DNA of 33,623 bases, taken from contig JAALOD010000022.1 in NCBI GenBank assembly GCA_013372845.1, positions 1-33,623 of the forward strand. Direction: 5' to 3'. Each line of letters starts with the position of its first letter. The stretch's first letter is position 1. The stretch is from Candidatus Udaeobacter sp. (GTDB lineage Bacteria > Verrucomicrobiota > Verrucomicrobiia > Chthoniobacterales > UBA10450). Both the position numbers and the translations under genes were made by a program. The notes beneath the pieces were generated by a model. It saw only the letters and a program-made list of their open reading frames with translations, did no database searches and was not told the origin of the DNA. Below, piece by piece: positions 1-8,941 of the stretch.

Positions 1-1
1 T

Positions 2-619
2 TCCGTCATTGACGAAGACCAGCAGGAGGTTGCGCTCGAGATGCGCCTCAAAGGTCATACCCAGGAGGAGATTTCAAAGGCGCTGGAGGTTGCATCCGCG
101 GCCGAGGCCGTGTTTGAGAGCGGTTTCACCAAAGGTTTCGAGCGTTTGGATGCTGTGAGAGCTAAGTACCGCAACGAGCCTTGGTACAAAGATGTGCATG
201 GCAACTATACGCATTTCATTTTGCCGTACACGGCGGCGGAAGCGCGCGAGAAGTTTAAGGATTCTCTCCCCGGCACGCCATTTCGATACGATCCAATGCC
301 TACGCTTCGCGCCGTGAAAACCCCACAGTTATGGATTCTCGGAGAAGACGACCTCGAAGCTCCGAGTGCTGAGACGAGTCGGCGTATCAAGACGCTGATC
401 GTGGAAGGGAAGCCAATTACGCTCGCGCTGTTTCCTCACGCCGAACACGGGATGACCGAGTACGAAATCGCTTCAAATGGCGAGCGTGTCTCGACCCGAT
501 ATGCGCCCGGCTACTTCGCGATGATGCGGGACTTTGCCCGAAATGGCCGGCTATCGGGGTCCTACGGATCGAGGGCGGTTGTCGAACCGAAGACGCATCC
601 CGCCGTTGAGGATCGATAG
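2..619 (+). CDS. alpha/beta hydrolase, C-terminal part (5' end outside the window)
   Basis: The reading frame is open from base 2, so the gene begins upstream; the internal Met at 41 is probably not the start. The visible 205 residues look like the C-terminal half of an alpha/beta-hydrolase-fold protein. PQLWILGEDD is the usual strand-turn carrying the catalytic acid, and LFPHAEHGM, about 60 residues later, carries the catalytic His. A helical cap-like stretch (AAEAVFESGFTKGFERLD) precedes it. The nucleophile Ser elbow must lie outside the window, so substrate and subfamily (esterase, peptidase or dehalogenase) cannot be decided. It ends with TAG at 617-619. The next gene is convergent, on the minus strand. 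Confidence 0.7.
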   Translation, partial: SVIDEDQQEVALEMRLKGHTQEEISKALEVASAAEAVFESGFTKGFERLDAVRAKYRNEPWYKDVHGNYTHFILPYTAAEAREKFKDSLPGTPFRYDPMPTLRAVKTPQLWILGEDDLEAPSAETSRRIKTLIVEGKPITLALFPHAEHGMTEYEIASNGERVSTRYAPGYFAMMRDFARNGRLSGSYGSRAVVEPKTHPAVEDR

Positions 620-754
620 TGAAAAACGGCGGAACGCCGCCCCAGTCCAAGACGCAAGCCGGAGATATTGACTCACATTACGCAACGTTTTGGAGTGCGG
701 CGCTGCTGTGTCGCTTTGGGAAACGCCGCGAATATCCGTTCGAAGCGGCCACTC

Positions 755-2557
755 CTACTGCGGAGAGGCGTGCAGTGCTGTCTGGTATTCTGGCTTTTTG
801 TGATACTCGACCAGGCGGAATCCCCAACCGATTAGTGTTGCGAGATCTTTAGTCTTCGTCTTCTTCTCGTTTAGGAACTTTTCGATTCTGGCTTTCAGTT
901 CCGGCTGTTGATCAGTCGTGTCGAGGATTTCGAAAATTTCCATCGACAACAGCCAATCCTCCGGATGTTCGGCCTGCTGCGTCTCCCAAATTTCGCCGAG
1001 CCGTTCATAACCGGTTTTGCCCTCGCGAATCTTGCGCACCTGCGCGTAAAGATTCTCGAGTCGTTCGCGCTTCGGCGTGGACGGGACCTTGATGGTGCGT
1101 TCCTTTGGAACAAGCGCCACCTGGTTGTAGGCGTCCTTATCTGCCGCGCCATTAAACACCGAGCTGATTCGTTCGCCAACGGCCATATCGAAAAAGCCCC
1201 AGTCAGGCTGGAACAGGACGCGGTCACGATATTTCGCGCTGCAGTTTACGAACGTGATCAACAATAATCTCCCGTCGCGACGTAGAATTTTCTCAACCTT
1301 CCCCGATACGACAATGCCGCTGATGAACTCGATCTTCGCTTTTTTATCTTCAACAATTCCAAGGGCGTGGAGTTGATCGTTGGTGAGCAGCTCCGGCTCC
1401 GTTGATGTTTGTTTCCATTTGCCGACCGGCGAACCGAAACCTTCCTTGTGATAATCGACGCCGTGGCCTTCGAGTTCTTTGCCTTGAAATGCGAGTGCAG
1501 TTTTGCCGGTTGTCCGCAGATAAATCGGCGAATCGTTTTCGTCTGTTATGACTTCAGCGAAAATTCCGCTGACCTGGAGACCGGACGAATACTCACAGGT
1601 CGCAGTGTTGTTACATTCGATGGCTTTGTTAATACCTTCGAGTCCGCCAACTTTGAACGCCATCTTGCTGGCAAATTCTTCAAGTACATCTTTGAGATGC
1701 TGAAAATCGCGGCAGACAAAAAGCTGCGGTTGTTTCGTGGTGATATCGAACGCGCAATTCTGAGCGTCAATGGAGTAGGGGATCTTCTTTACCTCCGGCT
1801 CCAAGCACGAGACCGATTCACCGATCGACGAAAGCAAACCAGCTCCGTAAATTTTTGGATTTTCAAGCGTGCCGATAAGCCCGTATTCGACCGTCCACCA
1901 ATGCAAGCGCGAGAGCAGCGCCATTTCGGAGGGTGCGCCGAGATTTTTCTGACGATGCTCGACCAGCTTGGTTGCTTCCTCGACTTCTTTCGGATCAGCG
2001 TTCGGTCGCTCCTTCAAGATCGACAGGTGGCGGATCGCTTGATACAGCTCGAAATCTTTCCTGGATGACATTGCTTTCGCGCCGACTTCGCCGAAGCGTT
2101 GCAAATAATTCGAGTATTCGCGGTCGACAATGATCGGCGCATGACCGGCGGCCTCGTGCACGATGTCCGGCGCTGGCGTGTATTCGATGTGATGAATTTG
2201 GCGCATGTCGCACGCGATCACCAGCACCTTGTAGGCTTGAAATTCCATGAATGCTGCCGGCGGAATGAAACCATCCACTGCCACCGCGCCCCACTCGATC
2301 TTCGCCAGAATATCATTCATCTCTTCAATGCGCGGGATGCGCTCGAAGGAAATGCCCGTGTTGAGAAGGCCCTGGAAATAAACTTTGTGCGCGTATTCCT
2401 TCAGAAAAAAAGTGTTCTGGCGCATGATGAATCGCCAGACAGCGTGATCGACCGATGTGTAATCGTCGTATCGCTGATCGACTGCGAATTGGAGTAAGTG
2501 TTTCGGACAAGCAGCGACCGCCGCGTTGCTATAGCTGATACCGCCTTTAGAATTCAT
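755..2557 (-). CDS. phhA: phenylalanine 4-monooxygenase, long-form aromatic amino acid hydroxylase
   Basis: Biopterin-dependent, non-haem iron hydroxylase that would convert phenylalanine to tyrosine. Counting from a TTG six bases before the chosen start, the metal ligands are H136 and H141 in VHEAAGHAP and E226 in HWWTVEYGL, the family's 2-His-1-Glu triad. PDIVHEAAGH and YGAGLLSSIGES are further family signatures. The protein is about 600 residues, like the long bacterial form (Bacillus and Bacteroidetes types), roughly twice the short Pseudomonas PhhA. The extra C-terminal half, from about residue 280, has no domain I recognise. I chose ATG 2557 over TTG 2563 because GGAGG at 2564-2568 touches the TTG but sits six bases before the ATG. 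No pterin dehydratase (phhB) is adjacent. Fumarylacetoacetase, the last enzyme of the same catabolic route, lies at 29.9 kb. Confidence 0.92.
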   Translation of the reverse strand: MNSKGGISYSNAAVAACPKHLLQFAVDQRYDDYTSVDHAVWRFIMRQNTFFLKEYAHKVYFQGLLNTGISFERIPRIEEMNDILAKIEWGAVAVDGFIPPAAFMEFQAYKVLVIACDMRQIHHIEYTPAPDIVHEAAGHAPIIVDREYSNYLQRFGEVGAKAMSSRKDFELYQAIRHLSILKERPNADPKEVEEATKLVEHRQKNLGAPSEMALLSRLHWWTVEYGLIGTLENPKIYGAGLLSSIGESVSCLEPEVKKIPYSIDAQNCAFDITTKQPQLFVCRDFQHLKDVLEEFASKMAFKVGGLEGINKAIECNNTATCEYSSGLQVSGIFAEVITDENDSPIYLRTTGKTALAFQGKELEGHGVDYHKEGFGSPVGKWKQTSTEPELLTNDQLHALGIVEDKKAKIEFISGIVVSGKVEKILRRDGRLLLITFVNCSAKYRDRVLFQPDWGFFDMAVGERISSVFNGAADKDAYNQVALVPKERTIKVPSTPKRERLENLYAQVRKIREGKTGYERLGEIWETQQAEHPEDWLLSMEIFEILDTTDQQPELKARIEKFLNEKKTKTKDLATLIGWGFRLVEYHKKPEYQTALHASPQ

Positions 2558-2563
2558 CGGCAA

Positions 2564-2568
2564 CCTCC
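2564..2568 (-). promoter_or_regulatory. ribosome binding site deciding the phhA start
   Basis: On the minus strand GGAGG ends directly against a TTG (2563) and six bases before ATG 2557. Only the ATG has workable spacing, so it is the better start although the frame is open to the TTG. Confidence 0.7.
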
Positions 2569-2643
2569 GGAAAATATAAATAACCTATGACTCGTTTGCG
2601 GAGCGGGCAACAAAGATTCGACTACTGCCGACGCTATTCGATC

Positions 2644-2668
2644 CGGCGCTCACAGAGCGCCGCTACAG
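2644..2668 (-). repeat. TGTAG-ended hairpin repeat, solo copy, supplying the stop codon of the anti-sigma gene
   Basis: On the minus strand the sequence is CTGTAG followed by CGGCGCT-ctgtg-AGCGCCG, a perfect 7-bp stem with a 5-base loop. The TAG of CTGTAG (2663-2665) is the stop codon of the upstream anti-sigma gene. The start and hairpin resemble the elements at 25039-25098 and 29780-29909 (TGTAGGGCGT, then TGTGA or TGTCA in the loop). It may also act as a factor-independent transcript end, although no T-tract follows. Confidence 0.6.
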
Positions 2669-4654
2669 TTTCGATCGAGCGCGAATCGCGCGTCGCGCGA
2701 TCCAGACGATTCCGACAATTGCAATCGCCCACGGCGCGAGAAACGCGATCGCCACGCCAATCATTCGCAAGCTCCACATAATTGCGCTCGCGCTTTGAGC
2801 CAGTGTACGCCGCAGCGTGGCAAGCAAGCCGCTTTCCTCGGTAACAATATTGCCTTGGCTGTAAACCTGGATCGAAACATCCGCCGGTGCATTTGATTCG
2901 TCGATCTGCGCGTCCGCGCGGTCCTGACGTTGCACACTCACGTTTTCGACTCTGCCTAACGAGTTAAGCGATTGCATGAGCGCCGGGTAATTCTTCATCG
3001 CCACGCGCAGCGAAACACTTGCCACTTCACGTCCATTCGGGTCACTGATGAAAGTGGAACTGCGAACACGTCCGCCTTGTTTCTCGGCCAAAGCACGAAG
3101 CTCCTTAGCCCTTTCGTCTACCGACGACGTGCGAATGCGCAGGCTCGTTTGCTGGAAAGCTTGCTCTTGCTCTTCGCGCGAAATGGTGATGTTGAGTTCC
3201 ACCTTGTCGCGCTTGGTCTTCGCATTTTCCGACATCCCACTGCCGCCTTGCGCGAGGCGTTGGGTCTGCATTTGGAAATTTTCAACGCGCCCAAATCCTT
3301 TGACACGGCCAATTACAGCATCGCTTTCTTCCGGAGCGATCAGCATGCTCAGCTGCGCTGAGACGCGTCCAGAATAATCGCGGTTTAGTTGTGCATTAGT
3401 AATCTGCACCTTTGCCGACGCGAGACTCTTGGTCTCGTTGTAAATTTTCTCCACGTCAGGGGTGTAAAGAAAGAGTTGCGCACGCTCCTTGAGCAGAAAC
3501 GCCGCTGGTTCTTCCAAGTCCTTTTCGGTCAGCGAAATCGTTACCGTGGCGAATTGCACCTGCGAATCCCAATATTTCAATTCGCCCTGCATCTTTTCGA
3601 TCTCTTCACGCACGCGGCCCAGTTCCTTCTCCACAAGAAGCAGATCGGACACTTTGCCGGTCTTGGTTTTCAACATGTCGATGAGACGCTGCTCCATTAC
3701 GTGGGCGTTCTTCAGCCGCGCATCGGTATCGAAATACGCCTTGGTCACGTCTTCCGTGCCGAGTGTCTGGTTCTTTAATTCACCGAGACTCCGGATCTTT
3801 TGCAGAAAACGATCCAGGTTTTCGGGCAGCACCTTCACGACGATCTGGCCCTTCAGTTTTCCATTCGCCTGTTTCTCGGAATCTGTCGTAGCAACGTACC
3901 CGTGTTCTTCGTTCGCAAATGCAGTGATCTTCTGGACAGCATTATCAAAGCTGACAATCTCCAGCTCGACTGTCGCGTTGCGAATTAGTTTGCGATTGGC
4001 TAACGCTGGAGCAGTCTCCTGGACTGAAGCTTGCGCGCCTTCTTCCGCAGCAGTCGGAATATTTGATCCAGTAACGATCGTTCGTTCCACCTCAGCGCCC
4101 GCTCGTTCCTCGTCCTTCGACTCGGCTGGAGCCGGTGGCGGTGGCCCCTTTAGCGGCAAATTTCGTGATCGACCAGCGGCGACTTCGTCTGACTTCGCTA
4201 AAGCACCCGATTCAGCTGCTCGCGATGCTGGAACCTGTGACGGTTGCGCGGCAAACTGTTCTCCGACGTAGCGTTCGCGTTCACGCGGCGCAGTTACAGG
4301 TTCACCGGTGATCATCCGTCCGATCTGCACAAGTCCGAGCAACCCGGCGGCGACCGCTGCGATTTGAGCGGCGCGCAAGCGCATTACACTGACAAGCAGT
4401 TTTACAAGTCCGCCCCGTTGATGGACGCGACTGCGAAAACCAGCCAGCATACGCTGTTCGAAAGCAGGATCGGCTTTTTCCTTTGTGAGAGTTTCTTCCA
4501 GAATTTTGTTCATAGTTTTGATTTCCTGATGAGTTTTTCGGCATGCAGCGCAATCGACCAGGTGCGCGTGAAGCGCATCGCGTTCTTTATCAGAAAGCTC
4601 GCCGTGCAAATCGGCAGCCAGCCATGTGTCGATTTCGTCGTGAACCGTTGCCAT
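2663..4654 (-). CDS. zf-HC2 anti-sigma factor with triplicated DUF4349-type module
   Basis: Probable membrane-bound anti-sigma factor for the ECF sigma encoded just upstream. From ATG 4654 (663 residues): residues 29-38 hold an HAHLVDCAAC zinc motif typical of zf-HC2 anti-sigma domains; a membrane segment follows at about 95-115; then a Pro/Ala/Glu-rich linker; a DUF4349-type domain at about 220-376 with a helical hairpin (320-362); a second, shorter module at about 400-465 ending GFGRVENFQMQ; a third at about 505-580 ending LGRVENVSVQ; and a C-terminal membrane segment at about 630-652. The frame is open 29 codons further upstream, but that part overlaps the sigma gene. ATG 4654 leaves 4 bases after the sigma stop, suggesting coupled translation. 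DUF4349 function is unknown; sensing envelope state through the periplasmic modules is inference. Confidence 0.85.
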   Translation of the reverse strand: MATVHDEIDTWLAADLHGELSDKERDALHAHLVDCAACRKTHQEIKTMNKILEETLTKEKADPAFEQRMLAGFRSRVHQRGGLVKLLVSVMRLRAAQIAAVAAGLLGLVQIGRMITGEPVTAPRERERYVGEQFAAQPSQVPASRAAESGALAKSDEVAAGRSRNLPLKGPPPPAPAESKDEERAGAEVERTIVTGSNIPTAAEEGAQASVQETAPALANRKLIRNATVELEIVSFDNAVQKITAFANEEHGYVATTDSEKQANGKLKGQIVVKVLPENLDRFLQKIRSLGELKNQTLGTEDVTKAYFDTDARLKNAHVMEQRLIDMLKTKTGKVSDLLLVEKELGRVREEIEKMQGELKYWDSQVQFATVTISLTEKDLEEPAAFLLKERAQLFLYTPDVEKIYNETKSLASAKVQITNAQLNRDYSGRVSAQLSMLIAPEESDAVIGRVKGFGRVENFQMQTQRLAQGGSGMSENAKTKRDKVELNITISREEQEQAFQQTSLRIRTSSVDERAKELRALAEKQGGRVRSSTFISDPNGREVASVSLRVAMKNYPALMQSLNSLGRVENVSVQRQDRADAQIDESNAPADVSIQVYSQGNIVTEESGLLATLRRTLAQSASAIMWSLRMIGVAIAFLAPWAIAIVGIVWIARRAIRARSKL

Positions 4655-4658
4655 ACGT

Positions 4659-5192
4659 TTAGTCCATTGCGGCGAGAGCAGGGCGAAGTTGTTCACGCAT
4701 GGACGCGAGCGCTCGTCCCAGGATTCCGCGGAGCGCGCCATTAGTTAGCCCAAGGGTGTTTTCGATAGTGCGATAATCCATCTCTTCGAAGTAGCGCAAT
4801 GTAAGCGCCGCCCGATGTAGTTCCGGCAATGCGGCGAGCGCAGACTGCAACTGTTGATCCAAAGCGGTCGTGTTAGCTGGCTCCGGCTCGACCGGTTCGA
4901 TTAGCTGTTCCGAAAAAGGAACAGTGCGGCGTTTGCGAAAAACGTCGCGCGCCTTGTGTCGCGCAATGGTTGCGAGCCAGGCGGGAAGCTTTTCAGGATC
5001 GCGCACTCGCCAACGCGTTTTCCACGCTTTCACGAGCGAGTCCTGCACGACGTCCTCCGCTTCCTCGCGGCTTTGCAGAATGCCGTAAGCGATGGCAAAC
5101 AGTGGCCGGCTATGCGTGCGAATGATCATTTCAAATGCCTCTCGATCGCCGTGAATGGCCGCCCGATATTGTTCGCGTTCGCTGGCATCCAT
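4659..5192 (-). CDS. ECF-family RNA polymerase sigma factor
   Basis: 177-residue sigma-70-family factor of extracytoplasmic-function size. Region 2 spans roughly residues 15-85 (FEMIIRTHSRPLFAIAYGIL, then EEAEDVVQDSLVKAWK, the core-binding and -10 part). Region 4 spans about 112-168 (ALAALPELHRAALTLRYFE, then a helix-turn-helix MDYRTIENTLGLTNGALRG). It is followed 4 bases later by the zf-HC2 anti-sigma gene, the standard arrangement in which the partner holds the sigma factor at the membrane. About 175 bases of non-coding sequence lie upstream, where an autoregulated promoter would be expected. I could not identify the regulon or a convincing ECF -35/-10 pair. Confidence 0.92.
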   Translation of the reverse strand: MDASEREQYRAAIHGDREAFEMIIRTHSRPLFAIAYGILQSREEAEDVVQDSLVKAWKTRWRVRDPEKLPAWLATIARHKARDVFRKRRTVPFSEQLIEPVEPEPANTTALDQQLQSALAALPELHRAALTLRYFEEMDYRTIENTLGLTNGALRGILGRALASMREQLRPALAAMD

Positions 5193-5342
5193 TTTGTTGC
5201 GATCTAAAGCCTAGACGCGTGAGGCGGCGATTCCGCGTGAAATCTTTCCGGGAATTCTCAAGATGGATCGGCTTCTCCGAAGACGATGGGAAGACCACTC
5301 GCCGAAGGCGCAATACTAGGCGGCAAAGCCGCAGTGCTTATC

Positions 5343-5364
5343 AACGCGTTGCGGACAACGCGTT
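5343..5364 (-). terminator. hairpin just after the L,D-transpeptidase gene
   Basis: AACGCGTT at 5343-5350 and again at 5357-5364. Each copy is self-palindromic, so they pair perfectly as an 8-bp stem around the 6-base loop GCGGAC. It starts 4 bases after the minus-strand stop codon at 5369. There is no T-run after it, so it could stabilise a 3' end instead of terminating by itself. Confidence 0.45.
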
Positions 5365-5368
5365 CCAC

Positions 5369-6364
5369 CTAAAAAATGAGGACTGTATTCCCGACACTGA
5401 CCAAGTCTTTCACCCGCGCGGCGTCCCAGTTTGCCAGGCGAATGCAGCCGTGACTGGCGGCACGGCCGATTGTTTCCGGATTGTTCGTCCCGTGAATGCC
5501 GATGCCAGGCTTGTTCAAGCCCATCCAGAGAACACCGACGAGATTGTTCGGGCCTGGTGGAAGATTGTAATAGTTTTCGGTGCGCACACCGTAATTGAGC
5601 ATGCCTTCGTCGTAGCGGAACCACGGCCAAACGTTTGCGCCGAGAATCTTCCACGTGCCCACTGGAGCCGGCAGAGTTTTCGATCCAGGCGTAATCGGAA
5701 AAACACAGACGAGCTGATCGTGGTCGAAGACCTCCAAAAGGTGCTCGTGTGTATCGACAAAAACCTTACGGGAGGCGAATGCCGGATTTTCAGGGACTTT
5801 CCCCTCGGTGAATTTCTCAACCTCGAAGGGCAATACATTCGGCACCTTTAAAGTTTCGCCGGGCTGAAGCTGCTCCCAGTTCTTTCCGGGATTAAGTTTC
5901 TGAATGTAAGACTCGGCCGAATGATAACGCTCGGCGACGAACTCGAGCAGGGACGTATAGGGCAGCCATTTTAATCTGGCCTGCTCGGCACGGCTGCCCG
6001 GCACATTGCCCACCAACTTCAGATCTTCATCCCTGATCGTGTAAGTAGTGTAAGTCACAGGCACTTGATCGAGCATCCATTGATCGACCGCGCCAGTCTT
6101 CGGCATGGCGTGCGCATGCTTGTATGAGATGAGCGCTTTGCGGAAGAATTCGCCCATTCTTCCGTCAATTTTCCCCGGCCCGAAATCGCTGTTGTCCAAA
6201 AAAATTTGCAATCGCGTAGCGGTCTCCTCGTCGTAATTCGGCAACGCGACGGGATATACGCGGGGCGGCGGAGTGGTTTTCTCCTGCGGTGGCGTGGTGT
6301 TCTCCTGCGCCAGCGCGAACATTGCGATCGCGATGATCCCGAAAATGTAAAAAACGACCTTCAT
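5369..6364 (-). CDS. secreted L,D-transpeptidase (YkuD) with peptidoglycan-binding and LysM-like regions
   Basis: Cell-wall enzyme that would make 3-3 crosslinks in peptidoglycan or attach proteins to it. A signal peptide covers residues 1-19 (MKVVFYIFGIIAIAMFALA). Residues 45-100 (RLQIFLDNSDFGPGKIDG and following) look like a peptidoglycan-binding-1 repeat. Residues 133-176 (WLPYTSLLEFVAERY, LNPG, LQPGETLKVPN) look like a LysM module. The YkuD catalytic domain runs from about 200 to 331, with H291 in GIHGTNNP and the H305-G-C307 active site in ASHGCIRL. The length of 331 fits multidomain YkuD enzymes. It is a stand-alone minus-strand gene between the sigma gene and a CPBP protease gene. Confidence 0.9.
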   Translation of the reverse strand: MKVVFYIFGIIAIAMFALAQENTTPPQEKTTPPPRVYPVALPNYDEETATRLQIFLDNSDFGPGKIDGRMGEFFRKALISYKHAHAMPKTGAVDQWMLDQVPVTYTTYTIRDEDLKLVGNVPGSRAEQARLKWLPYTSLLEFVAERYHSAESYIQKLNPGKNWEQLQPGETLKVPNVLPFEVEKFTEGKVPENPAFASRKVFVDTHEHLLEVFDHDQLVCVFPITPGSKTLPAPVGTWKILGANVWPWFRYDEGMLNYGVRTENYYNLPPGPNNLVGVLWMGLNKPGIGIHGTNNPETIGRAASHGCIRLANWDAARVKDLVSVGNTVLIF

Positions 6365-6418
6365 CGGCGGAAGTTATGCGCTGTGAATCCGACAACGCAA
6401 ACGCGATCTTCCTTTTCG

Positions 6419-7330
6419 TTATGCTGGCGGCGCGGTTGTCTCTTCATGCAGCCTGTCGGCCTCATCCTGGCAACCCAACCGTCCCCGCGTCGCCGCAATC
6501 AGCGCTAGTGCCAATACGCACGCGGCTACCGTGAGGTTCGAGTAACTGCCGAGCACGGCCGGAGTGGGGAAAAGCCGGATCAGACCCGTAGCATAGAAGG
6601 TGTTCCAAGACGCGTGCACCAGGATAGCCATAAGCACGCTGTCTCTCGTGTTGTTGACCACCCAGATAATAATTAAACGCAGACCCACAAGAGCCAAGGC
6701 AAACACGGCGAAGTCGAGAACGGTACCCCGCGGAGGAATGTCCCTTACGTCTTCGGACGGGATCAAGAATCCAGGCAAGTGCCACAGCGCCCAGAGGCCA
6801 CCAAGGAAAAGGCCACCGAGCAAAGGACCGTACATTTGCTGCAAGCGCGGCTGTGCGAAACCGGTCCATCCCGGTTCCTCAAACAGCGGTCCGCCGATGA
6901 TGGCCATGGAGACGAAGGCATTTAGATAGGCCAAGGTGATTGGCTGGGCGGAAACGTCGAGCGATTCCAAAGCCCCAGGCCGGATGATAGTAGCAAGAAC
7001 CATTACTGCCGGCAGGCCAATAAGGGCAAACAGGTACCATCGAAGGCCAACACGCCAGCGTACGACCCGCCGCAGCAGGCAACTTATACCCGGTCTCCCT
7101 TCGGTAACGGCGGTCATGATAAATCCTGACAAGATTGGTCCGAGCAAACCAGCGATGGCCGATAAACGGATGACGCTGGGGCTTAGAATCAAAACCCCGT
7201 AATACGTAAGCAGACCGGGCAGGAACATGAACCAGGAAAAAGTGAAGGCGATAAGGAAGTAGGAGACCAAAGGATGACGAGCAGGCCAGTTGCTAAGAAC
7301 GGAGGACGACTGTGCCGATGCTTTATTCAA
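6419..7330 (-). CDS. CPBP-family intramembrane metalloprotease
   Basis: Polytopic membrane protein of 303 residues with several hydrophobic helices. The CPBP (CAAX protease and bacteriocin-processing) signature is complete: E151-E152 in FEEPGWTGF (motif 1; Thr replaces the usual Arg of EExxxR, as in the EEPGW subgroup), H184 in ALWHLPGF (motif 2) and H239/N243 in HASWNTF (motif 3). The first codon is TTG; AAGGAGA at 7341-7347 lies 10 bases upstream, and no Met precedes the first membrane helix, which supports it. The substrate is unknown. Members process membrane proteins or take part in bacteriocin self-immunity, but no bacteriocin gene is nearby. Confidence 0.85.
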   Translation of the reverse strand: MNKASAQSSSVLSNWPARHPLVSYFLIAFTFSWFMFLPGLLTYYGVLILSPSVIRLSAIAGLLGPILSGFIMTAVTEGRPGISCLLRRVVRWRVGLRWYLFALIGLPAVMVLATIIRPGALESLDVSAQPITLAYLNAFVSMAIIGGPLFEEPGWTGFAQPRLQQMYGPLLGGLFLGGLWALWHLPGFLIPSEDVRDIPPRGTVLDFAVFALALVGLRLIIIWVVNNTRDSVLMAILVHASWNTFYATGLIRLFPTPAVLGSYSNLTVAACVLALALIAATRGRLGCQDEADRLHEETTAPPA

Positions 7331-7340
7331 TGTCGTAATC

Positions 7341-7347
7341 TCTCCTT
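7341..7347 (-). promoter_or_regulatory. ribosome binding site supporting a TTG start for the CPBP protease
   Basis: AAGGAGA on the minus strand, 10 bases before TTG 7330. This is one of the few strong Shine-Dalgarno sites in the window. Confidence 0.6.
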
Positions 7348-7536
7348 GAAGGAATTACTCCATTTTTAGGAAGGCGCGCAATGATCGAGTTTGATGACGT
7401 GTCTTCTGTTGTCATGCGACCACAGATTTCCCACAAAACGCGAAGATCGTATCAACAATTACAATACCGAAGCGATCCACGACCGATTCACGTCGGGAGC
7501 GTAGTCGAATGAATATGCTTCGATTCTGTCATTTGA

Positions 7537-7920
<384 letters not shown>

Positions 7921-7937
7921 GGCGCGAGGCGCCCCTG

Positions 7938-8062
7938 CGTTACACCGTTTAATCGTTGAAACGTTAAAGCGAAATGCAATCCAACGACCTAACCTTTTTA
8001 AGAGTCTGCCTCTTTCAATTTCTTAACGCTTCAACGCTGTAACCCTTCAACGCTTTAACGAA
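7938..8062. repeat. two degenerate 8-bp tandem arrays in inverted orientation
   Basis: Between glnB and uppP. Array 1 (7938-7971) reads roughly CGTTTAAT-CGTTGAAA-CGTTAAAG-CG. Array 2 (8023-8062) reads TTAACGCT-TCAACGCT-GTAACCCT-TCAACGCT-TTAACGAA. The second is the reverse complement of the theme in the first, with a perfect 10-bp pair CGTTAAAGCG (7962-7971) and CGCTTTAACG (8051-8060). Related TTNAACGN units occur at 18705-18725 and 28835-28860. Confidence 0.6.
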
Positions 8063-8070
8063 ACAAACTC

Positions 8071-8931
8071 ATGCACGAATACCTGTTGTCAGTCTTTCTC
8101 GGAGTCGTCGAAGGGCTGACGGAATTCCTTCCGGTAAGCTCAACTGCGCATTTGCGCATCTGTGAAGCATTGCTGCATATCGACCTTCACGACGGCTTTT
8201 GGAAAATGTACACCATCGTTATCCAGCTCGGCGCCATTCTGGCGTTACCGGTTTATTTTTGGAACCGCATTCTGCAATTTGTTCGCACGTTTCCAAAAGG
8301 CGAACGCGGCGATCGCACTATTTTCACGCATCCGTTGAGTCTTACCTTAATCGCGTTTGTCGTAACCGCGGTCCCAGCGTGGGCACTTACGAAACAAATC
8401 GGCAAAAACCTGGAAAATCTCTGGGTAATGGCCCTCGCGCTTCTTATCGGTGGAATTGTGATGTGGATCGTTGACGCTGTTTTCACGCGGCCGCGCACGA
8501 TGCATATGGAGGAAATGACTTTGCCGCAGGCGGTTTGGATTGGTGCAGCGCAAATTCTTTCTGCCATTTTCCCAGGGACATCCCGCTCGATGTCCACGAT
8601 CGCCGCCGGCCAGGTCGCAGGCCTGTCGCGTCCAGCCGCGCTCGAATTTTCCTTCTTTTTATCGATGCCAACGATGGTGGTGGCTACGGGGTTTGATTTT
8701 TTGAAGACCGTGATGCCACACCATCACGAGGCGGATATTGCACCGCTGGCAATGAATCCGCACGCGTGGATTGTGCTCGCCATCGGATTCATTGTTTCGT
8801 TTGTCGTAGCACTGGCCGTGGTCGCCTGGTTTATGAATTGGGTGCGTGCCCGCGGGTTTGTGCCGTTCGCCCTTTACCGGATTATTCTCGGCATAGGACT
8901 ATTGACGCTGTTGATGCGTGGCATCATGTAA
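8071..8931 (+). CDS. uppP: undecaprenyl-diphosphatase
   Basis: Inner-membrane enzyme that dephosphorylates undecaprenyl pyrophosphate to recycle the lipid carrier for peptidoglycan and other envelope polymers; overproduction gives bacitracin resistance in other bacteria. It has 286 residues, slightly longer than the family norm, and multiple hydrophobic helices. Signature 1 is VVEGLTEFLPVSSTAHL (residues 12-28) and signature 2 is PGTSRSMSTIAAG (168-180), both holding active-site residues. The start ATG 8071 matches the family N-terminus. The biosynthetic counterpart uppS lies 2.5 kb downstream on the same strand. Confidence 0.95.
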   Translation: MHEYLLSVFLGVVEGLTEFLPVSSTAHLRICEALLHIDLHDGFWKMYTIVIQLGAILALPVYFWNRILQFVRTFPKGERGDRTIFTHPLSLTLIAFVVTAVPAWALTKQIGKNLENLWVMALALLIGGIVMWIVDAVFTRPRTMHMEEMTLPQAVWIGAAQILSAIFPGTSRSMSTIAAGQVAGLSRPAALEFSFFLSMPTMVVATGFDFLKTVMPHHHEADIAPLAMNPHAWIVLAIGFIVSFVVALAVVAWFMNWVRARGFVPFALYRIILGIGLLTLLMRGIM

Positions 8932-8941
8932 TCAATCAGTC

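Noticed and set aside
627-639. Small hairpin CGGCG-gaa-CGCCG after the hydrolase gene
   Set aside because: Only a 5-bp stem without a T-tract; too weak to call a terminator.
3489-4271. 260-residue plus-strand frame opposite the anti-sigma gene
   Set aside because: Ser-rich antisense shadow of a gene with clear domains on the other strand.
4655-4741. 29-residue N-terminal extension of the anti-sigma frame
   Set aside because: It lies inside the sigma gene in another frame; MATVHDEIDTW fits the zf-HC2 family start.
5193-5300. Possible autoregulated ECF promoter upstream of the sigma gene (GGAA-type element on the minus strand)
   Set aside because: GGAA occurs, but no -10 partner sits at convincing spacing, so I could not support a promoter call.
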